Positions 46,361 to 55,070 of a stretch of 64,000 nucleotides of DNA are shown here, piece after piece. Location: contig JAPDOI010000441.1 in NCBI GenBank assembly GCA_029168955.1, positions 310,001 through 374,000 of the forward strand, given 5' to 3'. Both the position numbers and the translations under genes were made by a program. Position 1 is the first letter of the stretch. Each line of letters begins with the position of its first letter. The notes under the pieces are model-generated. The model worked only from the letters and a program-made list of their open reading frames with translations. It was not told the DNA's origin and made no database searches. This stretch comes from Aplectana chamaeleonis. Its lineage: Eukaryota > Nematoda > Chromadorea > Rhabditida > Cosmocercidae.

Positions 46361-46897
46361 CTATTTTTGATAACCCAGTTCTATGTTAAGCTGAGCTCCA
46401 GTTATCTCCTCCTCTGCGGGCAAATTCACTTTCTCTAGATGCTGTGGTTCCGTCTCAGAAGAATCACTTTCCAGCTCGTCGGCTTCCAAGTCAAAATCGC
46501 AAACGTCTACAGTACTGTCCTGCTGATCTAGGTCACCATAGGTCTTAACGGCATGCCTATGCTTACAGGAAATGCCCTTTCCATTATCTAGGCACTTGCA
46601 GAACCAAGAGTAGGGGCACACGTCGCAGAGACGACAGTGAACGTTGCTCTGGAAAAAAAATCGACGGTTTTTAAATCTTAAAATTCTAAGTTCTGAATAT
46701 ACCATCACATTGCAAGAGCATCTTCCCTGCCACTTAACGATGTAAGATTTATCTGAGTCTGCCGACTCAACGTTCCACTGATTGCTTCCAATATAGACAA
46801 TTTTCTCCCGGCGATTCTCGTAATGTTCAACCGCTCGCCTATGGCGCCTATTCGTTTCCAAGGCGCGGAAGGAACACTTAAGAAGTCTGCGACGATC
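46361..46897 (-). CDS. SWIM-type zinc-finger protein, C-terminal exons
   Basis: Minus-strand exon 46,897-46,703 (after TTTTAG) and exon 46,648-46,361 are joined across a 54-bp intron with a GTATAT donor and TTTCCAG acceptor, both in phase 0. The product has a basic segment (RRRLLKCSFRALETNRRHRR), a short C-x-C (GRCSCNVM), then HCRLCDVCPYSWFCKC followed by LDNGKGISCKHRHAV, which fits the SWIM pattern C-x-C...C-x-H with extra cysteines. An acidic tail (DLEADELESDSSETE) precedes the stop. SWIM domains occur in Mutator-type transposases and in chromatin proteins; here the N-terminal part is missing, because a 75-bp tandem repeat lies directly upstream. The intron is a multiple of three, so its retention would keep the frame. 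Function unknown; DNA or protein binding is likely. Confidence 0.55.
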   Translation of the reverse strand, partial: DRRRLLKCSFRALETNRRHRRAVEHYENRREKIVYIGSNQWNVESADSDKSYIVKWQGRCSCNVMVYSELRILRFKNRRFFFQSNVHCRLCDVCPYSWFCKCLDNGKGISCKHRHAVKTYGDLDQQDSTVDVCDFDLEADELESDSSETEPQHLEKVNLPAEEEITGAQLNIELGYQK

Positions 46898-46939
46898 CTA
46901 AAAGATGACACGTGATGCTAATAATACTATTGTCTTTGC

Positions 46940-47073
46940 ATGTACAGCCTCGCTCTAACTCGTTGACTACCCTTCTGGATGTAGCTTCCCGCGCGATGGC
47001 ACCTGATTTCAACCATGTACAGCCTCGCTCTAACTCGTTGACTACCCTTCTGGATGTAGCTTCCCGCGCGATT
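46940..47073. repeat. 75-bp tandem duplication
   Basis: ATGTACAGCCTCGCTCTAAC to CTTCCCGCGCGAT occurs twice with one-base differences, at an offset of 75 bp, just upstream of the SWIM exons. Confidence 0.85.
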
Positions 47074-47079
47074 GCACAT

Positions 47080-48150
47080 ACTGGACGACAAAGGCGATTG
47101 ATTTTGCCAAATGTGAATTGTCTGTGGAAATGCCGCGAGGAATTTCCTCAGAGAATTCACGTCGGAGCTGACAAGAGGCCGCGATTTTCTGAGCTCTGAA
47201 ACCAGAGATTAAACTCAAATTGGAAATTTGACTTTGTGTGTACGATACTTTTCTTAGGGCCCATAACTCTCCTAATTTCGGAAGGGGAGGGAAACCCCGG
47301 GATGGTCCAAAGTTTGTCGGGTGTGAAAACGATGGCGCGGACGAGTTCCGACGCCACCGAGGAAAATCAGTTAAACCAAGAACACTGAACACAACACTGT
47401 TTAACACTTCTCATTTACAAAATTGTCATAGTTACCGTATGTTGTGTGACATAAAGGCTTGTACTGCCACACCCTTGGGTGGTGTGACAGTTTGAAGTAG
47501 GTTGAAATACGCATAATATAGGGGGGGGGGGAGAAAAATTCCGTACCCCCGTCAAAATTTGGTCCACGCGGAGTTTCGACCCCTTGGAGCAATTTGGAAA
47601 GCGTTTGGCACATGCATCAAACTTTATAGAAATCCCAATGGTGGAAAATTTTGATGTGGATGCGATTTACTTTTGACATCCCTCTCCAGTACGTACGTTT
47701 ATTCAGGCCGAATATATTTTTGCTCTCCAAAGGTCCAGGGAAGTAGCCCCCAGCATTTCTCTGAAGCTTCTAAATACATAATTTCGTTGTATAAGTATGC
47801 TTTAACGACATTGGCTGCTGAGTGTCGTATGTACAGTCGCGCTTGCGATGAGCTGGATTCGGTATTAAGTTTGCATTTGTGCGGAGGTTTCCCCGATTTT
47901 GGGCCAGGGGTTGGAACCCCGGAGTGCGAAAAACTTACAACGCATGCGAGAATTTCGCCCACCCGGAGTTTCAATCCTTGGTACAGAATCGAGTTATTTT
48001 TTTTCAATTCAAAGATTTGCCATTTCCCCAAAAACATTATTTATGCACTTGCAGATCGCGGCTGGCATAGCAAAACCTGCACCGCTTAAAGGGACGGGAG
48101 GAAAAAGCGCTCCAGTGCCAAAATATTTTTCGCTCCCGAAGCTCAGTAAG
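47080..48150. other. Noncoding or unrecognised
   Basis: Contains a G-run at 47,521-47,531 and loosely repeated phrases (GGGGTTGGAACCCC, GGAGTTTCGACCCC). No exon chain is convincing. Confidence 0.4.
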
Positions 48151-48159
48151 GGGGTTTTT

Positions 48160-48277
48160 AGAGTTCCACCGCGGCGCGGCGCGATTTCATACCTCATATG
48201 CGAATCGACGAGCGGCGCGTTATCGATCGATGCCCACTGAGAACATATCATCGCGCCGCGCTGCGATGGAACTCTAA
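48160..48277. mobile_element. 118-bp MITE
   Basis: TAGAGTTCCACCGCGGCGC at the left pairs with the right end GCGCTGCGATGGAACTCTA. TA borders suggest a mariner-type target. Confidence 0.65.
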
Positions 48278-48373
48278 AATAGGCCTAACTGTACTCCTCG
48301 CCCAGTGCCAAAAATACCACTAGGCGTGAGATTGAGTGCGGGGTCCGTAATCACGTCGCGCCAAGTGGGTGTC

Positions 48374-48466
48374 TGGTTAGCATTATTCATCGGTAGCCAC
48401 GCGCGTAATCAATGAACGTTGCACCAAGGAAACATGACACCACATCAATCCGAATAATGCTAACCA
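48374..48466. mobile_element. 93-bp MITE in the left long inverted repeat
   Basis: Ends TGGTTAGCATTATTC and GAATAATGCTAACCA. The mirror arm at 62 kb lacks it. Confidence 0.7.
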
Positions 48467-48774
48467 CTCAGACACTCGAGGGGGGCAAGCCTCGTTCATT
48501 TTCGCTCAGGGGGGCCAGCCTCGAACCGTAATTGTGGGCGGAGATTCGAGGGGGACGGCGCTCCGACCACCGTTGAGCCAGCCCTCTGCACCGCGTTGCA
48601 TGACTTGCAAATCGAGCAGCTTTTCAACGGTGGAGCACACAATCTCAACACTCATTTTCGTCATTAGTTTCACCACTTCATTATTATTCTTCTGCTTTCA
48701 CAACTCCGACTCAGAATTCCGTTTCTTCCTCTAAGTAGATTGAAGTTATCTATTCATTTACGTTGTGTTCAGGG

Positions 48775-49200
48775 CACTATTCCACCTTCTGATGTTTTTG
48801 TGTGTGGGATCTTCGTCGTTTTGCCGAGATGAAAGAAGTCAACTCCTCCAAAATGATCTGATTGAACTCCATGGAAGACGGGTTCGAGAAGCTGTCAGCT
48901 CATCAATAGGTATTTTTTACCGTTCCTTCGCAGCGCCTAACCACCAGTTAAAACTTCGATTTTCAGGCACGATGTGCGCGATTACAAGTGCGCCTTCGTT
49001 GATGGTGGATGTGATTAGACAGCTCAGGAGGTAGTTCCTTTTGCAGTGAAGTTTGTGATGCAGTCTTTCTGATGAAGATTGTCTCCATTGCAGGACTACG
49101 TAACTTCGGGACCGTACGAGGAACGATTGGAATGCAAAGGCAACGTTGAACCTGCGGAACTTTGGCATCTACTCGCATCGTTATGCTGTAACAAGTTGTT
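48775..49200 (+). CDS. Exon-like sequences of an unidentified, probably decayed gene
   Basis: After a GTGTTCAG acceptor, a frame reads LLMFLCVGSSSFCRDERSQ and then LIELHGRRVREAVSSSI to a GTATTT donor (48,910). The intron is 57 bp and ends TTTTCAG. Depending on phase, the next exon reads GTMCAITSAPSLMVDVIRQ and then LRR-stop, or HDVRDYKCAFVDGGCD-stop; the latter resembles QDVRSYTYD of the FB2 exon at 10,963. A further exon after CATTGCAG (49,094) reads DYVTSGPYEERLECKGNVEP. Splice sites are good but no continuous gene model emerges. Confidence 0.3.
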
Positions 49201-49209
49201 TTTCCTTCC

Positions 49210-49717
49210 TCATATATCTGCCACTTTATTAGTATCCTATTGTGTGGACATCTGATCGTGAAAGTTGCGATTTTTGTGTTTTTTTTTCTATGTGAGGTGG
49301 TTTCCACAGATTACTGTATCTTCAGATTCGGCGCCTTTCGTAAACAAAGACTGTGTGTTAGCAAAGGTATTACAGTGAAATGAAAAAAAAACGAAGAAGA
49401 TTGAGGAAGCCGCCTCGCTTTGTATGTACGTCTGTGAACATTCGGGTAGACTACCAATAAAATGAGGAGTATTCTGATTACTGTTATAAATTTTCATGGT
49501 TCTCCAGTGTTTCATCAGTATAATAAAGTTAGAAATCATCTTGAATGACGAGGAAACGGCGAGAACGGAGCAAATCCTAGGGTACCAAAAATATTGGCTT
49601 TGGGATGACCCGCGTAACCACTGCGGATGAGAACCGGGGTAGGACGGTCCCGCCGCGAAGAGACGATGTGGGCGCCAGCCTCGTTCCACTGGCACGCCAG
49701 CCTTGTCATGGAAGGAA
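49210..49717. other. Noncoding
   Basis: No gene seen; the last 60 bp are part of the long inverted repeat (GCGCCAGCCTCGTTCCACTG, mirrored at 61,946-61,990). Confidence 0.45.
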
Positions 49718-50036
49718 CTCAGACACCTGGCCGGTTGTACGGCGGCGGAAAAGGCCTTGCCGGTGCAACGGCGGGAGCAAAAACGGGGAGGAGTCGAGTT
49801 GTCCGTTGCACCGCAGATAAAGTAGGCACGCGACGCAGCCGCTCGCACAGAAGCGGTTGAACGGCGCACGATTTCTCCAAGTTTCCTGCAATGCTTTTCG
49901 TTCTCTCCCCACTTTCATTCAATCGCTGGCTGTTCTTTTTTCTACAAATGTTCATTATTTGTGCCCAGATTATCACGCACATCGTCATTTCATTATGCCA
50001 CACTGGATTTCATGAAACACCCATTCCACTTCAGAT

Positions 50037-50187
50037 ATTGCGTTGAAATGTTGGAGTACGATGAGGAGCTCCATAAATGGCTTCCCAATAAGGTAGGTTA
50101 CACATTCTCACCCTCTTGTATGCGTGTAAATTCGAAATTTTCCAGCGTATTGGAAAGCGAGCAGCTACCCCTACTGACGCGGACTAA
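50037..50187 (+). CDS. Terminal exon pair of an unidentified gene carried in FB2 (copy 2)
   Basis: After an ACTTCAG acceptor, the exon to 50,092 reads YCVEMLEYDEELHKWLPNK and ends at GTAGGT. A 53-bp intron ends TTTTCCAG, and the final exon 50,146-50,187 encodes RIGKRAATPTDAD-stop. The copy at 10,963-11,119 has the same exon structure and mostly conservative differences. In this copy the 460 bp found upstream in copy 1 are absent, so the exon may start farther left. Family unknown. Confidence 0.4.
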
Positions 50188-50709
50188 TGAAGAATGGTAG
50201 AAACGGCCGAAATCGACACCTGACAGTTTCCACATCTCCTGCTGTACGTAATCCTTGTCGTTGACTCTGTTGCATTTAGCTTTCTTAAATTATATCTCAT
50301 CTTCCGTCCAAAGCTGTGGCGTAGATATTCAAGATGTTGAGTATGTTCTGCGAAAAAAAAACATGGCAACCGAAATAAAACGGGCGGCATAAAACAAAAA
50401 AACGAAATTCAGCGAGAAGGTGAGATGTAATTCAGATGTTTTGGATTTATGAATTTTTCATGTTAAAGAGGAAAAATCCAGTACACGTGACCTCAGTTAG
50501 GTCGTAAATGACTTGTAATTTAATTTTGTAACCGGTGTATCCCTTGTTGCTGATAGTAGATATTTTAGTTAGATTTTATATAGTTTTGTAGACGTTAAAA
50601 TTTTATGGTTTTCGTGATTGGAAGAAAAAACGGGGTTTTTTCGATGGGTTTTCATCAAAGGGTTCTCGAAAACGTGTCTTCTGAAGCGTTACCGGTCTCC
50701 ATTCTCTGT

Positions 50710-51011
50710 TGTACCATTATCACACCAATTGCCGTAGTTTTTGTACCATTATAACACTCATTGCCGTAGTTTTTGTTCATTTGTTGTGTTGTACCGTTTC
50801 CTTGTTATGACCTTGTATGTTTTTGATTGATTTGACCACCCTTGGAGATCGCCCGCGAGACGAGCCGTATAAAAGACTGTCCATGATACCGACTAGAACC
50901 CTTTTCCTCTTCTTTTTTTAGCCCTTGTTTACCTCCGCTCTTGTCATATTTGTTTACTCATAAATCGTTGACTACTCGACTCTCCGTTCATCAAGCCGAG
51001 AACTCGGAACT
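50710..51011 (+). repeat. 5' LTR of gypsy element
   Basis: TGTACCATTATCACACC to GAACTCGGAACT. It includes a TATAAAAG box (50,868-50,875) and two related 32-bp units at its start (both with ATTGCCGTAGTTTTTGT). Compared with the 3' LTR I count five substitutions and one 1-bp indel. Confidence 0.92.
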
Positions 51012-51029
51012 TGGGGGCCGAACCGAACT
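51012..51029 (+). other. Primer-binding site
   Basis: TGGGGGCCGAACCGAAC directly follows the 5' LTR and starts with TGG, complementary to a tRNA CCA end. The tRNA is not identified. Confidence 0.65.
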
Positions 51030-51269
51030 TCGGCAGGATTGGTAACGTGCGCTCGTAGCCACAATATCGATCCTTGAAATAAAAGTGCGCTCATAGCCAC
51101 TTCTGAGAGCAGACGAGAATCAATCGATATTGTGCGCCACTGGCCACAGATTATAACGCGCCAAAGGCCGTTTGAATTAACGAATCGAGAGCACAGTCGA
51201 TATTGTAGTTGAGTTTGTTGTATAGGCGCAGTGTGCATAATCGCCTGAAAGGATAATATCAGTCAAGAA

Positions 51270-53108
51270 ATGTCATCGATTTCAGAATCAATGAGTGGTC
51301 ACAACGACTGTGGAGATGACAACATGGAAAAGTCAGCCGCGACAGCGCCGATCGATGGTGACAAGAAGAAGGAAACCAATGAGGTAGGAATGATCTATGT
51401 CAAAAGTGAAGAACAAATTAAAGATCTGATGAAAAGCATAGATTTCATTAGGATAGCGTGCGATACTGAAGTGAGCAAGGCATTCAGGCTAGGGGATCCT
51501 AGGAAAGATATTGTTATAGAGACTATAGAAAAACAAAGCAAGGTGGTAGTGGAAAAGGTTAACCAACTAGTTAGTGATTTGCTGGTAAATCAAAGCGGAG
51601 GTCAGGAAATGTTAAAGAGTACAGAAAATAAAGAACTCTATACTCTCCTGAAAGTCGCCAATATTTCAACTACCTCAGAACTAGAATCTTTGTTGGAACG
51701 AAAGGCTGAACAACACGAATTGATTGCCCAGTTATGCCGGATTGCCAAATGTAAAGAAGGACAGCTAGAAATAGAATTTGCCGAGGCCATACACAAATCA
51801 GAGTACCTCCAACAAAAATGGAGAGAAACAAGACAAGCTAATAATGAATTGCAAATTCAGGTTGACAACCTCACGTCAAAGGTCAAGAAAATGGGTAAAC
51901 CGAGACAGCAACATCTGTTCAGCAGCGATGATACAGCCGACGAGGCCGATATGGACACAGGTAGGAGGTTATTAGACAGAGGAAATAAAGATTCAAAATT
52001 TTCCGAAAACAGGCAATTCAAAGAATGTCAACTTCAGGACACCCATTATGGTCGATCGAACGAAGATGCGCCGGACTGGATCCACAGGCACTCATGGCAT
52101 ACGCACAAGCACAGCTTAAGCAATCAAAAAGAACTTCCGTTGGTCACAGGTGGGTCTGAAGGCTTGAACTTTGGAGATTTAACAATAAGAGATTATATCC
52201 TTGCGTCCACAGTACCTGATGTCCAGCCTTTTTTCGGGAAGCAACGTGATAGTTTCAAGAGGTTTCTGAAGTCCTTTCTGATTAAGTACCCGAGAAACCA
52301 CTGGGATGATAGAAGTTTGATACAATTGCTTGAGGGATTCCTGCGAAAAGATGCTCTAACGATTTTTGAAACGTTGCCTGGCCACACCAAAAAGTCCTTC
52401 GATAGTTTAGTCGCAGCAATGAAGGAAAGGCTAGATGAAGAGGGTAACACAGCATGCGTTAAAGCTATCGCAAGTCTAAGAACCTTAAAAATGAGGGAGC
52501 ACCAAAGCGTCGGTGACTTCTGCATGGCACTTGATAAAGTAGCTAGTCGCGCTTATCCGAACGAACCGTTAGAGACAACAGCCCTTCAAAAAGCAGAGAT
52601 TTTGTACTCACAATTGTCTAAATGGAATGGCAGTTATGTACTGGCGGAAGCAATCGAAACTAGTTCAAGGCGGAAAGTCTACGAAAAGGTCAAAAAGGCA
52701 GCACTGAGACTCGAAAGAAATCTGAAGAGAGCAGAGGAGAATAGCGGTAGCAGGGCACCAAATAAATTCCAGAGGGAATATAGAAAATCTCCACGAAATG
52801 GGAACTTTCACACCGAGAGTATGACGGAAAAGAAGAATGGAAGTCACAGCAGGGTGGATGATACGCCAACACAAGTAACAAATAGAGCGACACCGCAGTT
52901 ATTAGGTAGCCCGAAGCCGTGTTTTGCATGCGGGAAACTTGGTCATTTCGCCAGAGAGTGCAGGACAAATCCACAATCGACAGGACAAAATCAAGTCAAG
53001 AAAGGAAATGATGCAACATCACTTTCAGCACAGCTCGAGCGACGGATTTGTCACACGATATGCGTACACGAAAATTCCATGGACGAGTTTTTCGGGAAAA
53101 ACCTCTAG
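51270..53108 (+). CDS. gag: Gag polyprotein of the gypsy element
   Basis: 612 codons, intact. The N-terminal half is rich in charged residues and looks largely helical (a likely coiled coil around residues 130-220). The central part (about 310-480; DVQPFFGKQRDSFKRFLKSF, SVGDFCMALDKVA) has the character of a retrotransposon capsid. Near the C terminus is one CCHC zinc knuckle, CFACGKLGHFARECRT (about residues 550-565), for RNA binding in the particle. The start at 51,270 is the first ATG after the primer-binding site in this frame. The last codons contain GGGAAAAAC (53,094-53,102), a plausible -1 slippery site, just before the TAG stop. Pol opens in the -1 frame there. Confidence 0.85.
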   Translation: MSSISESMSGHNDCGDDNMEKSAATAPIDGDKKKETNEVGMIYVKSEEQIKDLMKSIDFIRIACDTEVSKAFRLGDPRKDIVIETIEKQSKVVVEKVNQLVSDLLVNQSGGQEMLKSTENKELYTLLKVANISTTSELESLLERKAEQHELIAQLCRIAKCKEGQLEIEFAEAIHKSEYLQQKWRETRQANNELQIQVDNLTSKVKKMGKPRQQHLFSSDDTADEADMDTGRRLLDRGNKDSKFSENRQFKECQLQDTHYGRSNEDAPDWIHRHSWHTHKHSLSNQKELPLVTGGSEGLNFGDLTIRDYILASTVPDVQPFFGKQRDSFKRFLKSFLIKYPRNHWDDRSLIQLLEGFLRKDALTIFETLPGHTKKSFDSLVAAMKERLDEEGNTACVKAIASLRTLKMREHQSVGDFCMALDKVASRAYPNEPLETTALQKAEILYSQLSKWNGSYVLAEAIETSSRRKVYEKVKKAALRLERNLKRAEENSGSRAPNKFQREYRKSPRNGNFHTESMTEKKNGSHSRVDDTPTQVTNRATPQLLGSPKPCFACGKLGHFARECRTNPQSTGQNQVKKGNDATSLSAQLERRICHTICVHENSMDEFFGKNL

Positions 53109-54428
53109 TCCCCATAACTCTTCTCAACATGAATATAAACGCGCTATTAGACACAGGATCACAAGCATCCATCGCACCACTCGGTCTTTTTAAAAAAGCC
53201 AAGGACAACGGAGTAGATATAGATTCTCTCGCTCAACGTGTAAACGGCTCTGAAAATGTTGTGATCAGAGACGCATCTGGAAACAAAATGAACATCTTGG
53301 ATTCCGTAAAACTAGAAGTAGATATCTTTGGAAATACACGAGAGATACCTTTCTACATTAGTGCGTCGAACGACAATGTCGTAATGCTAGGGACTAATAT
53401 TCTGCACCAAATCGGTTTCAAACTTACCCACGATCACTCAGGGAGGGATTACTTGAGAAACACTGAGAGGGAAGACACTGAAGGGAGTACGTCCGCCAGA
53501 GTTTGTGGTCGTGTGTACATTCCATCAGGAGCGGTACGCACCGTAACAGTGTCGTGCAAGGATGATACCTCGCCTAAGATATTCTGGTCCAATAACAGCA
53601 TGATAGGGGATGGAATCTGCGAAACTATGCCCGACGGTAAAATGGAAATTCCGGTAATGAACACATCCGCGGAACCAGTGATTATCCCAAATGGCCACGT
53701 TATAGGAGAATTCGAAAAAGCAGAGTGGTTCGACAACAAGTGGTCGGCGCAAAATTCAGACGTCCTGGAGTTCCATCCAGTGGAAGAAGACGATTCCAGC
53801 AACAATTCAAGAAAGACAGATCTACTGGAAATAGTGAACAAGAACGGTAATCATCCCAGAGAAATGCTCACCGTAATCGACCAATACAGTGACGTTTTTG
53901 CAATAAAGGATGCTGAGTTGACCCAAACAGAGCTAGTCACCCATGATATTGATACGGGAGCACACTTGCCTGTCAGGTTGAAATCAAGACCAGTTCCTAT
54001 CGGCGCGCGACAAGAATTCAAAAAGATCATCAAAAACTTGGAGGAGAGGGGTATAGTGAATAAGAGTAATTCGGACTGGGCGTCCCCAGTTGTTTTAGTG
54101 CGGAAAAAGGACGGTACGTTACGCCTTTGCGTAGACTACCGCGAACTTAATAAAGTAACCAAGCACGATTCTTATCCACTACCCTCCATAGAAATAATGA
54201 TCCAGAGCTTGAAGGGAAAGAATTTTTTCTCAACGCTTGATATGATGTCAGGTTACTGGCAGATCAAGTTAACCGAAGAGGCCAAGCGTAAAAGCGCGTT
54301 CATAACAAGCGAGGGATTATTTGAATTCAATGTTCTACCATTCGGATTGAAAACAAGTCCTGCTGCGTTTCAACGCATGATGGATATCCTTTTTGAACAG
54401 AGCGGGCTGAAAGACAGAAATTTTCGTT
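53048..54428 (+). pseudogene. pol: Pol part 1: protease and N-terminal reverse transcriptase
   Basis: In the -1 frame relative to gag. The aspartic protease core is ALLDTGSQASI (about 53,141-53,172). A 250-residue linker follows, then RT blocks: LCVDYRELNKVT with YPLPSIE, FFSTLDMMSGYWQIKL, and VLPFGLKTSPAAFQRMM. The frame then leaves the conserved sequence at about 54,415-54,428; the next block, YIDD, lies in another frame. A +1 net shift is needed, so this pol is broken or the assembly has an error. The enzyme would copy element RNA into DNA in virus-like particles in the cytoplasm. Confidence 0.85.
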
Positions 54429-55046
54429 TATATAGACGACGTTTTGGCCGCTACCGAAACACTGGAGCGTCATCTTGAAGTGAGTAAGATTGTCTTTGAA
54501 GCGTTCCGAAAGGCGAACTTGAAATTGAAACCGGAAAAGCGCGAATTTTCGAAACGCGAAGTTTCCTTTCTCGGACACATAATAGACGGTTCAGGTATAC
54601 ACACAGACCCTGACAAAATAAGGAAAGTCTGTGAGTATCCATATACGGACAATCTGAAAAACCTGCGAACTTTTCTGGGATTAACATCATATTACAGAAA
54701 ATTCATATTGAATTTCGCCAGAATTGCAAAACCACTCTATGACCTCACCAGCCCAAGAAGTACCTGGAAATGGGGCGCCACGGAAATACAAGCTTTCAAC
54801 ACATTGAAAGAAAAACTGTGTGCAGCGCCTATTCTGGCCCAACCTGATGTTTCCGCCGCACAAGATGGATCCAAGCCATACATCGTGTACACTGATGCTT
54901 CTGGAGAAGGGCTAGGAGTGGTGTTGTGTCAGAAAGGTGATGATAATCTCTTGCATCCCCTCTACTTCGCTTCGAGAGGGTTGACAAAAGCCGAAAACAC
55001 TATCACATTACCGACTTGGAAGGGCTTGCAGTTATTTTCGCACTAA
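54429..55046 (+). pseudogene. pol: Pol part 2: RT catalytic core and RNase H start
   Basis: Begins with the catalytic YIDDVLAATETLE (YIDD at 54,429-54,440), followed by the RT thumb/connection (SFLGHIIDGSGIHTDPDKI; FLGLTSYYRKFILNFARIAK) and the first RNase H motif, VYTDASGEGLGVVLCQ (about 54,883). The frame is lost again near 55,000-55,070: EGLAVIFAL can be read one frame over. Two separate breaks therefore fall within one pol gene. Confidence 0.85.
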
Positions 55047-55070
55047 AAATTCCACTATTTCATTTATGGG

